In this document: one piece after another, positions 1-6,747 of the stretch | Numbering within the stretch: position 1 is the first letter of the stretch | How the letters are laid out: every line of letters starts with the position of its first letter | Assembly: GCA_030431185.1 (NCBI GenBank) | Contig: JAUIJO010000097.1 | Coordinates: 1 to 10,713 of the forward strand | DNA: 10,713 nt | Origin: Gammaproteobacteria bacterium | Lineage (GTDB): Bacteria > Pseudomonadota > Gammaproteobacteria > Xanthomonadales > Xanthomonadaceae | Direction: 5' to 3' | Translations under genes and position numbers: made by a program | Notes under the pieces: generated by a model | Databases searched by the model: none | The model's input: the letters and a program-made list of their open reading frames with translations, nothing else | What the model was told of the DNA's origin: nothing

Positions 1-694
1 CCAGTTCCTTCGGATTCTCGGCGGCCGTTTCGTTCAACCGGCGGGTCCAGCCGCTCGCCAGGCGATGGTCGGCGCCATCCCGCATGACCCGGACGGCCAT
101 GCGTCGCAGGTTGTCGATCAGGGCCAGCCGCAACATGATCGGGATGGCCCACAGTTCGCCCAGCTTCAGGGGCGTGGTCGCCTGGTACGCCATGACGAAG
201 CGATCGAGGGTCGGTGCGTCGATGCGACCGTCGCCATGGGCGATGGCTTCGAGCGAGAGGTCGTAGACGCGCGGGAGCCCCGCCGACGGGCCCTGGCTCA
301 GCGAGGGCAGCTCCCGGCTGTACCCCTTGGGCAGGTGGCGCCTGGCGGTGTGGATCTGCTCTTCGATCAGGTAGTAGTTGTCGAGCAGCCATTCGCCGGC
401 GGGCGTGACCCGCATGCCGTCCTGCACCATCCGCGTCAGCAGGGTGTAGGCGTCGTCGAGCAGGCCTTCGTTCTCTTCCAGCCGTTCCAGCAGCCGCTCG
501 GGACCCACGCGGGGGTTCAACTGGTGCAGGCGCGACAGCGTCCTGCCGTGCAGCTCCATCTGCTCGGCATTGAACAACTGGGAGCGAAGCGGCGCTTCGG
601 TCCCCATGGGGCTGGGGATGGCGTCGCGCCGCCAGCGCCACAGGCGCCGACGCAGGCGCAGCCATCGACCGAAGATGTTCCATGGACTTGGCAT
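1..694 (-). CDS. Cyclic beta-glucan synthase-like protein (NdvB/ChvB type), N-terminal part, cut by window edge
   Basis: Reading the minus strand from the ATG at 694-692 gives 231 uninterrupted codons that run off the left edge. It is the only good minus-strand frame here and is not interrupted by stops. The stretch around residues 120-215 (LLDNYYLIEEQIHTARRHLP, then GYSRELP, SAGLPRVYDLSLE, FVMAYQ, LKLGELWAIPIMLRLALIDN) matches from memory the conserved N-terminal region of the very large (about 2,700-2,900 residue) proteins that fuse a GT84-type glycosyltransferase to a GH94-like phosphorylase domain. Characterised relatives make periplasmic cyclic beta-1,2-glucan at the inner membrane; the catalytic domains lie outside this window, so activity cannot be judged. 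The N terminus is basic and Trp/Arg-rich (residues 5-25) with no signal peptide. The start is the first in-frame ATG; a second lies at 607. Only a weak GGG ribosome-binding site precedes it. The gene follows the M3 peptidase gene on the same strand, but a strong terminator separates them. Confidence 0.75.
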   Translation of the reverse strand, partial: MPSPWNIFGRWLRLRRRLWRWRRDAIPSPMGTEAPLRSQLFNAEQMELHGRTLSRLHQLNPRVGPERLLERLEENEGLLDDAYTLLTRMVQDGMRVTPAGEWLLDNYYLIEEQIHTARRHLPKGYSRELPSLSQGPSAGLPRVYDLSLEAIAHGDGRIDAPTLDRFVMAYQATTPLKLGELWAIPIMLRLALIDNLRRMAVRVMRDGADHRLASGWTRRLNETAAENPKEL

Positions 695-783
695 CGGAGA
701 CCCGGGTATGGGCGAACGATCGCCGTGGGGGTCATCCTTGCATCGCGCCCCGGAGAGCGAGGTGAACGCGGGACCCGGGACGT

Positions 784-815
784 AAAAAAGGCCGCCCGGA
801 TCGCGCCGGGCGGCC
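784..815 (-). terminator. Intrinsic terminator of the M3 peptidase gene
   Basis: A perfect 10-bp GC stem, GGCCGCCCGG (790-799) and CCGGGCGGCC (806-815), encloses a 6-base loop. Read on the minus strand the hairpin is followed at once by six T residues (784-789), the classic rho-independent arrangement. It begins 30 bases beyond the stop codon of the minus-strand M3 peptidase, so it should end that transcript before the glucan-synthase-like gene. Confidence 0.9.
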
Positions 816-844
816 TGTTGCAGTGCGTGACGCGGGTCGGGTGC

Positions 845-3058
845 TTACTTCGTCCCGGCCGGTTCCGGCGTGCCGCCGGCGGCCGCGCCGTCGTCGGCTT
901 CAGGCTTCAGGCCACGCTTGATCAGCAGGGGCTCGATCTGCGGATCGTGGCCGGCGAAGTCGCGGAAGATCTTCATGGCGTCCTGGCTGCCGCCCTGCGA
1001 GAGCAGGGTGCTGCGGAAGTGGTCGCCATTTGCGCGGGTCAGCCCACCGTGCTGCTTGAACCACTGCACGCTGTTGGCGTCCAGCACCTCGGACCAGATG
1101 TAGGCGTAGTAGCCGGCCGAGTAACCGCCCATGATGTGGCTGAAGTACGGGGTGCGGTAACGCGGCGGGACCGGCTTGTAGTCGATGCCGTCGGCGGCGA
1201 GCGCGTCGGCCTCGAACTTCATCACGCCCGACGCGTCCGGGACCTGCGAGGCGTTGATCTGGTGCCAGCGCTGGTCCAGCATCGCAGCGCCCAGGTATTC
1301 CGTGGTGGCGAAGCCCTGGTTGAACTTGGACGAGGCCAAGACCTTGTCGAGCAGCGCCTGCGGCATCGCCTCGCCGGTCTGGTAGTGCTTGGCGTAGTTG
1401 GCGAGGATCTCCGGCCAGTCGGCCCACATCTCGTTGACCTGCGAGGGGTACTCGACGAAGTCGCGCGGCACGCTGGTGCCGCTGAAGTAGGGGTACTTCA
1501 CGTCCGAGAACATGCCGTGCAGCGCGTGGCCGAACTCATGGAACGCGGTGGTGACCTCGTCCCAGGTCATCAGGGTCGGGTCGCCTTCCGGCGGCTTCGG
1601 GATGTTGAGGTGGTTGGCGACCACCGGCTGGTCGCCGGTCAGGTCGGACTGCGACACGTAGGAGTTCATCCAGGCGCCGCCGCGCTTGGAGTCGCGCGCG
1701 TAGGGGTCGAAGATGAAGATCGCCAGCTGGCTGCCGTCCTCGTTGAAGACGTCGTAGGTCCAGGTGTCCGGGTGGTACTTGGGCAGGTCGGTGCGTTCCT
1801 TGAAGTCCAGGCCGTAGAGCTTGTGGGCGGCGAAGAACACGCCGTTCTCCAGCACGTTCTTCATCTCGAAGTAGGGCTTGAGCTGCGATTCGTCGAAGTT
1901 GTACTTCTCCGCGCGCACCTTCTCGGTGTAGTACGCCCAGTCCCACGGCTCGAGCTTGAAGCTGGCCTCGCCCTTGGCGGCCTGCTCCTTGTCGATCATC
2001 GCCTGCAGGTCGGCGCCCTCGCGGCGGGCGTTGGCGACCGCGGCGGGGGCGAGCTGCCCGAGCATGGCGTTGACCGCTTCCGGCGTCTTGGCGGTCTGGT
2101 CCTCCAGGCTGTAGGCGGCGTGGTTCGGGTAGCCCAGCAGCTTGGCGCGCTCGGCGCGCAGCTTCATGACCCGGGAGATGATCTCGCGGTTGTCGTACTC
2201 GCCGCCGTGGCTGCCGCGGACGACCGATGCCTCGTGGATGCGCTGGCGCAGGGCCCGGTTGGTCAGCTGCGACTCCGGGGGCTGGCCGGTGGTGTTGAGC
2301 AGGGTGATGACGTACTTGCCGTCCTTGCCCCGTTCCTTGGCGATGCGGGCCGCGGTCTGGATCTGCGCGTCGGTCAGGCCATCGAGCTGGGCCACGTCGT
2401 CGACCACGACGGCCGACGCGTTGACGTCCTTGAGCACGTTGTCGCTGAACTTCGTGCCGAGGTCGGCGAGTTCGGCGTTCATCGCCTTCAGCTTGGCCTT
2501 GTCGGCGTCGTCGAGCTTGGCGCCCGAGCGGACGAAGCCGGTGTGGTATCGCTCGATCAGGCGGACGCCCTCGGCGTCGAGGCCCAGGTCGTTGCGCTCC
2601 TTGAACAGGGTGTCGATGCGCTCGAACAGCTTGCCGTTGAGGTTGATCGCGTCGCCGTGGGCGGCGAAGCGGCTGGCGTAGTCGCTGCGCAGCTTGTTGC
2701 GCGCGTCGTTGGTATCCGTGCCGACGAGGTTGAAGAACACCGTGGTGGCGCGATCCAGCACCTGGCCGCTCTTTTCCATCGCGAGGATGGTGTTGTCGAA
2801 GGTCGGCGGCTCGGGATTGTTGGCGATCGCGTCGATTTCCTTCAGGTGCTGCGCCATGCCGTAGTCGAAGGCCGGGGCGAAGTCGCTGTCCTTGATCTTG
2901 TCGAACTGCGGGTAGTGCAGCGGCAGCGGGCTTTCGGACATGAACGGGTTGGAGCTCTGGGGCGTCATCGCGGTACCGGTGTCGGCGGACTGTGCATGGG
3001 CGGGGATGGCAATGGCGGCCACGGCCATGGCCAAGGCCAGCGCAAGAGGATGCTTCAT
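845..3058 (-). CDS. dcp: Periplasmic M3 family metallopeptidase (peptidyl-dipeptidase Dcp / oligopeptidase A type)
   Basis: This 737-residue protein is a zinc metallopeptidase of the thimet-oligopeptidase clan, which trims short peptides (Dcp removes C-terminal dipeptides). The active site is visible: HEFGH at residues 507-511 (His507 and His511 as zinc ligands, Glu508 catalytic) and Glu536 in FVEYPSQ as the third ligand. A downstream HIMGGYSAGYYAY block (His641 to Tyr653) matches the substrate-binding His/Tyr cluster of the family. Length is close to the usual 680-720 plus an export signal. Residues 1-22 form a signal peptide ending AHA before Gln23, with no lipobox cysteine, so it should be free in the periplasm. 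The C terminus ends in a low-complexity Ala/Gly/Pro tail. The ATG at 3058 is supported by the signal peptide and a GAGG site 9 bases upstream (3068-3071). The gene has its own terminator and diverges from the DUF1223 gene. Dcp versus OpdA specificity cannot be settled from sequence by eye. Confidence 0.93.
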   Translation of the reverse strand: MKHPLALALAMAVAAIAIPAHAQSADTGTAMTPQSSNPFMSESPLPLHYPQFDKIKDSDFAPAFDYGMAQHLKEIDAIANNPEPPTFDNTILAMEKSGQVLDRATTVFFNLVGTDTNDARNKLRSDYASRFAAHGDAINLNGKLFERIDTLFKERNDLGLDAEGVRLIERYHTGFVRSGAKLDDADKAKLKAMNAELADLGTKFSDNVLKDVNASAVVVDDVAQLDGLTDAQIQTAARIAKERGKDGKYVITLLNTTGQPPESQLTNRALRQRIHEASVVRGSHGGEYDNREIISRVMKLRAERAKLLGYPNHAAYSLEDQTAKTPEAVNAMLGQLAPAAVANARREGADLQAMIDKEQAAKGEASFKLEPWDWAYYTEKVRAEKYNFDESQLKPYFEMKNVLENGVFFAAHKLYGLDFKERTDLPKYHPDTWTYDVFNEDGSQLAIFIFDPYARDSKRGGAWMNSYVSQSDLTGDQPVVANHLNIPKPPEGDPTLMTWDEVTTAFHEFGHALHGMFSDVKYPYFSGTSVPRDFVEYPSQVNEMWADWPEILANYAKHYQTGEAMPQALLDKVLASSKFNQGFATTEYLGAAMLDQRWHQINASQVPDASGVMKFEADALAADGIDYKPVPPRYRTPYFSHIMGGYSAGYYAYIWSEVLDANSVQWFKQHGGLTRANGDHFRSTLLSQGGSQDAMKIFRDFAGHDPQIEPLLIKRGLKPEADDGAAAGGTPEPAGTK

Positions 3059-3088
3059 CGGGTGGAACCTCGTCGTGAGTCAGTCCCC

Positions 3089-3094
3089 AGCCTA
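3089..3094 (-). promoter_or_regulatory. Candidate -10 element of the M3 peptidase gene
   Basis: On the minus strand TAGGCT lies 30 bases before the ATG, in the sequence CGTTAGGCTGGGG. It resembles the TATGCT elements at similar distance before the glutathione peroxidase and TlpA-like genes of this window. No convincing -35 box is seen at 16-18 bases. Weak, position-based call. Confidence 0.3.
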
Positions 3095-3336
3095 ACGGAT
3101 GAACCCGGGGGGAGCCCATGACGAAAGCCATGGGGGGCGCCATGTAACCGCCAGCCCCCTTGCCCCGAACCGGTCTGGAAAGCGATTGGCGCCCCCGCGC
3201 GCGCCCGGAGTGGCCCTTCCTGAACGGGGCCGCGCGCGTTGTCATGGGCAGGGCCATGCCCGCGGGCCCTGCGCATCCGCGGTCCGGCCCGGCGGTCAGC
3301 CCCATGCCCCCACTGTTTCCGGAACCTGGCGATCCC

Positions 3337-4140
3337 ATGAAGAAACCGATGCGTTCCAAGGGCGTTGCCCTGGCCCTTTCGTTGATGCTGCAGGCCTGGG
3401 CGGGGTCCGCCTGGGCGGCGACGGCCTGCGACGTGGCCAGCGGGGCTCCGGTGGTGCCCCTCGTGGAGTTGTATACCTCCGAGGGGTGCAACAGTTGTCC
3501 GCCGGCCGACATCTGGCTCTCCGGGCTGGCGCGGCGCGAGGACGCGGCGGCGACGTCGATCCTGGCCTTCCACGTGGACTACTGGGACGACATTGGCTGG
3601 ATCGATCGCTTCGGTGCCCCGGCCCATACGCGGCGCCAACGTGCACGGGTCAAGCTCGACCACGGCACGACGGTGTTCACGCCGCAGGTGATGATCGGTG
3701 CGGACACCCGGGTGGACTGGCGCGACGCAGGCAACCTGCGCCGGGCCCTGCGCGCCGCGCGTGCGACGCCGGCCCCGGTGTCGCTGGTGCTGCGGGCGGT
3801 GCCGGCGGCCGACCGAATCCGGGTCGGGGTTAAGGCCGAGCCCGTGCCGGGCGTCCGCGCCCGCGACGGGATGCTGTGGCTCGCGCTCTACCAGGATGGC
3901 CTGGACACCGACGTCCGGGCCGGCGAGAACCGGGGCAGGACCCTGCGCCACGACCGCGTGGTGCGTGTCCTCGAAGGCCCCTGGGCGGTCGGCAAGGCCC
4001 CCGTCGTGGGCGAGACCACGATCGAGTTCCCCGAGGGTGCCGATCCGGCGACGCTCGGTCTGGTCCTGTTCGCCGAATCGATCGACGACGGCAGCGGCTG
4101 GCAATCGCTCACCCTCCCACTGTCGGAGTGCGCACCTTAG
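3337..4140 (+). CDS. DUF1223 family protein, exported, thioredoxin-fold-like
   Basis: A 267-residue protein of the DUF1223 family (Pfam PF06764), whose members have a thioredoxin-like fold but no established reaction. The family hallmark is at residues 43-58, VELYTSEGCNSCPPAD, giving a CxxC pair Cys51-Cys54. FTPQV at 114-118 places Pro116 where thioredoxin folds carry the cis-proline. HVDYWDDIGWIDRF follows the first half of the domain as in other members. The C-terminal half (from about 145) is a beta-rich region. Two further cysteines, Cys31 just after the signal peptide and Cys265 three residues from the end, bracket the domain and could form a disulfide (inference). Residues 1-27 (MKKPMRSK then a hydrophobic run ending SAWA) are a signal peptide, so it acts in the periplasm. 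The frame is open to an ATG at 3160, but the signal peptide fixes the start at 3337; the ribosome-binding site there is poor (GGA, 13 bases away). It is transcribed divergently from the M3 peptidase. Confidence 0.88.
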   Translation: MKKPMRSKGVALALSLMLQAWAGSAWAATACDVASGAPVVPLVELYTSEGCNSCPPADIWLSGLARREDAAATSILAFHVDYWDDIGWIDRFGAPAHTRRQRARVKLDHGTTVFTPQVMIGADTRVDWRDAGNLRRALRAARATPAPVSLVLRAVPAADRIRVGVKAEPVPGVRARDGMLWLALYQDGLDTDVRAGENRGRTLRHDRVVRVLEGPWAVGKAPVVGETTIEFPEGADPATLGLVLFAESIDDGSGWQSLTLPLSECAP

Positions 4141-4143
4141 CGG

Positions 4144-4163
4144 GGCCGGGCGCGCCCCCGGCC
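4144..4163 (+). terminator. GC-rich stem-loop just after the DUF1223 stop codon
   Basis: GGCCGGG (4144-4150) and CCCGGCC (4157-4163) can form a 7-bp stem with a 6-base loop, starting three bases after the stop. There is no T-run after it, so it could be a transcript-end stabiliser or a chance pairing in GC-rich DNA rather than a working intrinsic terminator. Confidence 0.3.
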
Positions 4164-4193
4164 GCTGGCATTTGCCGTGCCCGGCGCTGTCCT

Positions 4194-4211
4194 CGGCGCC
4201 TTCCGGCGCCG
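4194..4211. repeat. Inverted repeat with a four-base loop in the DUF1223-amidohydrolase gap
   Basis: CGGCGCC (4194-4200) and GGCGCCG (4205-4211) pair perfectly around TTCC. The surrounding gap (4141-4368, 228 bases) also has a 9-bp direct repeat, GGCGCTTGC at 4222-4230 and again at 4239-4247. There is no T-tract, no credible ORF and no clear promoter hexamers. Role unknown; the very high GC makes chance pairing plausible. Confidence 0.35.
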
Positions 4212-4368
4212 CCCTGGCAGCGGCGCTTGCCGGGGGCGGGCGCTTGCTGCATGTTGGGGGGACGTCGTCAGCCCGATTCGTGAACGATGTCGGGGCGACT
4301 TCGATCCGCCGCGCGTCCACGGCCGTCGCGGCGCCCCTCATGGAAGGAACCGTAGAAGGAAATCCCCG

Positions 4369-6444
4369 ATGCAGAATGCCGTCGTTTCCCTGTTCCTGCG
4401 CCTTCCCGTCCTTCCTGCGATATGCCTGGTCGCCATGCTCGCCGCGCCGGACCCGGCCCGGGCCGCCGAGACCGTGCGCTACGTGGCGCTCGTCGACGGG
4501 GGCAGGCAAGCGGGGCAGCAGGTCGTGCGGCGTGCGGACGATGGCACGGTGGACGTGGACTTCGTCTTCAAGGACAACGGCCGTGGACCGGAGCTGAAGG
4601 AGCGCTACACCCTGGCCGACGACGGCACGTTCAAGACGTACCGCGTGACCGGCACCTCCACCTTCGGCGCGCCGGTGGACGAATCATTCAACCTGGTCGA
4701 CGGCATCGCCCGCTGGAAGTCGACCTCCGACGAGGGCCGCCAGGCGGTCGAGGGCGCGGGCCAGTACTCGCCCCTGTCGGGGACGCCGGCGACGCTGTCG
4801 GTCGCGATCCGCGCGCTGTCCGGGCGGCTGGATGGCCGCCTGCCCCTGATCCCAAGCGGCACGCTGACCATGCGTCCGGTGCAGACCGTCGAGGTGGGCG
4901 AGGGCGCGAAACGCCGGAAGGTGCAGTTGCTGGCGCTGACCGGCGTCGGCCTGACCCCGACCTTCGCCTGGGCGACCACGGGCGACGACCCGCGCCTGTT
5001 CGCCTTCATCGCACCGGGTTGGGTCCAGGTCATCGAGGATGGCTGGCAGTCCAGCGCCGATGCGCTCGAAGCCCGCCAGAAGACCGCCGAGGCCAGCGTG
5101 CTGGCGGAATTGCACGCGCGCCTCGCGCGCCCCGCGCGGGGCACCTTGCTGATCCGCAACGCCCGGGTATTCGACAGCGAGCACGCGCGCCTGGGCGAGG
5201 CCAGCGACGTGCTGGTGCGCGCGGGGCGGATCGTCTCCATCAGCGGTGCCGCGACCGAGCTTGCCCGGGCCGACCAGGTGGTCGACGCCGGCGGTCGCGT
5301 GCTGCTGCCGGGCCTGTTCGACAGCCATGCCCACGTCGGGCGCTGGGACGGCGGCCTCAACCTGGCCTCGGGCGTGACCAGCGTGCGCGACATGGGTAAC
5401 GACAACGCGACCCTGCAGCAGGTCAAGCGCGATGCGGAAGCCGGGAAGCTGATCATGCCGCGCATCGTCGCCGCCGGATTCCTGGAGGGCGAAAGCGATT
5501 TCTCCGCGCGCAACGGCTTCGTGGTCAGCGACCTGGCCGGTGCGCGCGAGGCCGTGGACTGGTACGCGGCCCACGGGTATCCGCAGATCAAGATCTACAA
5601 CTCGTTCCCGAAGGCCATCCTCGCCGACACCGTCGCGTACGCCCACGGCAAGGGCCTGCGCGTGAGCGGACACGTACCGGCGTTCATGCGCGCGCAGGAC
5701 GTCATCGATGCCGGCTTCGACGAGATCCAGCACATCAACCAGCTGCTGCTGAACTTCTTCGTCACCGACACCACCGACACCCGCACCCTCGAGCGCTTCT
5801 ACCTGGTCGCGGAGAAGACCGACGGGCTCGACCTGGACAGCGCGCCGGTGCGTGACTTCATCGCCAGCCTGGTCGAGCACGAGGTGGTGATCGACCCGAC
5901 CCTGGCCACGTTCGAGTTCCTGCACCAGCGCGACGGCGAAATGTCGCCGATCGTCGCCGAGGTCGCCGACCACCTGCCGCCCGACATCCAGCGCAGCCGC
6001 CGCGCAGGCGAAATGGACATCCCCGACGACGAGACCGGGGCGCGCTACGACCGCAGCTTCGCCAAGCTGGTGGACTTCGTCGGGCGCGCGCATGCCGCGG
6101 GGGTGCCGGTGGTCGCCGGTACCGACGAGATGGTCGGCTTCACCCTGCAGCGCGAGCTGGAGCTGTACGTGCAGGCCGGCATGACGCCCTCCGAGGCGCT
6201 GCAGACCGCGACCTGGAACGGCGCCAGGTACGCACGCGTGCTCGACCAGCGAGGTTCGATCACCCCCGGCAAGCAGGCCGACCTCATCCTCGTCGACGGG
6301 GACCCGACCCGGGACATCCGGGACATCCGCAAGCTGGCCTTCGTGCTCCAGGGGGAGCGGGTCTACTACCCGGCGGAGATCCACGAGGCGATCGGGATCG
6401 AGCCGTTCGCCCAACCGGTCCGGTTCCAGCCCCCGGCGCGCTGA
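4369..6444 (+). CDS. Exported amidohydrolase with long N-terminal extra domain
   Basis: A 691-residue metal-dependent hydrolase of the amidohydrolase superfamily, closest by motif to the imidazolonepropionase/prolidase-like group. The metal site is complete: HAH at residues 320-322 (GLFDSHAH), Lys408 in QIKIYNS as the probable carboxylated lysine, His435 in SGHVP, His455 in EIQHIN and Asp586 in AGTDEM. The C-terminal MTPSEALQTATWNGARYARV and GSITPGKQADLILVDGDP are standard for these enzymes. The TIM-barrel part spans about 258-675. Before it lies a roughly 225-residue beta-rich region (VTGTSTFGAPVDESFN, ARWKSTSDEGRQAV) with no function I can name. Residues 1-33 are a signal peptide (LVAMLAAPDPARA), so it works in the periplasm or outside. 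The ATG at 4369 is chosen for that signal and an AAGGA site 8 bases upstream (4356-4360), although the frame is open further up. The substrate is unknown; secreted relatives hydrolyse dipeptides or other small amides. Confidence 0.9.
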   Translation: MQNAVVSLFLRLPVLPAICLVAMLAAPDPARAAETVRYVALVDGGRQAGQQVVRRADDGTVDVDFVFKDNGRGPELKERYTLADDGTFKTYRVTGTSTFGAPVDESFNLVDGIARWKSTSDEGRQAVEGAGQYSPLSGTPATLSVAIRALSGRLDGRLPLIPSGTLTMRPVQTVEVGEGAKRRKVQLLALTGVGLTPTFAWATTGDDPRLFAFIAPGWVQVIEDGWQSSADALEARQKTAEASVLAELHARLARPARGTLLIRNARVFDSEHARLGEASDVLVRAGRIVSISGAATELARADQVVDAGGRVLLPGLFDSHAHVGRWDGGLNLASGVTSVRDMGNDNATLQQVKRDAEAGKLIMPRIVAAGFLEGESDFSARNGFVVSDLAGAREAVDWYAAHGYPQIKIYNSFPKAILADTVAYAHGKGLRVSGHVPAFMRAQDVIDAGFDEIQHINQLLLNFFVTDTTDTRTLERFYLVAEKTDGLDLDSAPVRDFIASLVEHEVVIDPTLATFEFLHQRDGEMSPIVAEVADHLPPDIQRSRRAGEMDIPDDETGARYDRSFAKLVDFVGRAHAAGVPVVAGTDEMVGFTLQRELELYVQAGMTPSEALQTATWNGARYARVLDQRGSITPGKQADLILVDGDPTRDIRDIRKLAFVLQGERVYYPAEIHEAIGIEPFAQPVRFQPPAR
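6310..6327 (+). repeat. Tandem 9-bp repeat inside the amidohydrolase gene
   Basis: CGGGACATC occurs twice in direct succession (6310-6318, 6319-6327) and encodes a doubled Arg-Asp-Ile in the C-terminal part of the enzyme. It keeps the frame; probably a small slippage duplication. Confidence 0.75.
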
Positions 6445-6445
6445 T

Positions 6446-6485
6446 CCGGCCAGGGGCGGGGACCGCGGGCAGGGGCCCCGGCCGG
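6446..6485 (+). terminator. Possible terminator hairpin after the amidohydrolase gene
   Basis: Starting two bases after the stop, CCGGCC-A-GGGGC (6446-6457) can pair with GCCCC-GGCCGG (6475-6485): 11 base pairs with one bulged A and a 17-base loop. No T-run follows, so intrinsic termination is doubtful, but the position directly after the stop fits a transcript end and would make the receptor gene a separate unit. Confidence 0.35.
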
Positions 6486-6498
6486 CCTCCCCAAGGGT

Positions 6499-6518
6499 TG
6501 CATACGCCTTCGTACGCA
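6499..6518. promoter_or_regulatory. Imperfect dyad upstream of the TonB-dependent receptor, candidate operator
   Basis: TGCATACG (6499-6506) and CGTACGCA (6511-6518) are inverted copies matching at 7 of 8 positions around CCTT. The arrangement fits binding by a dimeric repressor of LacI or similar type, but no regulator gene is present in the window to link to it. It lies ten bases before a second dyad. Confidence 0.4.
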
Positions 6519-6527
6519 GGCCTTAAC

Positions 6528-6541
6528 GATGTTGTAACATC
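6528..6541. promoter_or_regulatory. Perfect GATGTT/AACATC dyad upstream of the receptor; candidate operator or core promoter
   Basis: GATGTT (6528-6533) and AACATC (6536-6541) form a perfect 6-bp dyad around a 2-base centre, in the most AT-rich patch of the gap. TAACAT (6535-6540) inside it is a 4/6 match to a -10 box; no good -35 lies at the standard distance. If it is the promoter, the receptor mRNA leader would be about 200 bases. Confidence 0.4.
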
Positions 6542-6582
6542 CTTCTGCCACGCGACCTCCCGCGGCGCGCCGACGCGCGCCC

Positions 6583-6602
6583 GGACCGTCAAGGGACGGT
6601 CC
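6583..6602 (+). promoter_or_regulatory. Perfect 8-bp stem-loop in the receptor leader region
   Basis: GGACCGTC (6583-6590) and GACGGTCC (6595-6602) pair perfectly around AAGG. There is no T-tract after it. It lies about 145 bases before the receptor start, so it may fold in the leader RNA or act as a DNA operator. Function is not shown by sequence. A perfect 12-bp palindrome, CGGGCATGCCCG, follows at 6632-6643. Confidence 0.4.
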
Positions 6603-6747
6603 CCGAGAACCCGGTCCACCCCGCGCCTCCACGGGCATGCCCGCGCAAGACGCGGCGGACCGACATGCCGACCCGCCCCGGCCCGCGCTTTCGCGCCCGG
6701 GGCCCTGTCCAGCCAGTCCTCCCGACAAACCCTTGCCGAGACCCCTC

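Noticed and set aside
65..3121. A 1,018-codon plus-strand ORF opposite the glucan-synthase-like and M3 peptidase genes
   Set aside because: It is antisense to two well-supported genes and even crosses the intrinsic terminator between them. Its protein is a His/Val/Arg-rich translation with no family motif, the usual mirror image of GC-rich codon bias.
3249..3271. CAGGGCC/GGCCCTG inverted repeat between the divergent genes as an operator
   Set aside because: The arms are pure GC in a GC-rich, poorly structured gap with several alternative pairings; no promoter element accompanies it, so chance is the simpler explanation.
3160..3336. N-terminal extension of the DUF1223 protein to an upstream ATG
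   Set aside because: The extension has no family similarity and would bury a clear signal peptide that begins at 3337.
1536..3512. A 658-codon minus-strand ORF overlapping the M3 peptidase in another frame
   Set aside because: Arg/Gly/Pro-rich out-of-frame reading; the peptidase frame carries the signal peptide and HEFGH motif.
4177..4368. N-terminal extension of the amidohydrolase
   Set aside because: A good AAGGA ribosome-binding site and a signal peptide mark the start at 4369; the extension is Arg-rich and overlaps the gap hairpin.
6637..6747. N-terminal extension of the receptor starting in the CGGGCATGCCCG palindrome
   Set aside because: It would place 37 Pro/Ala/Arg-rich residues before the signal peptide; the ATG at 6748 is better.
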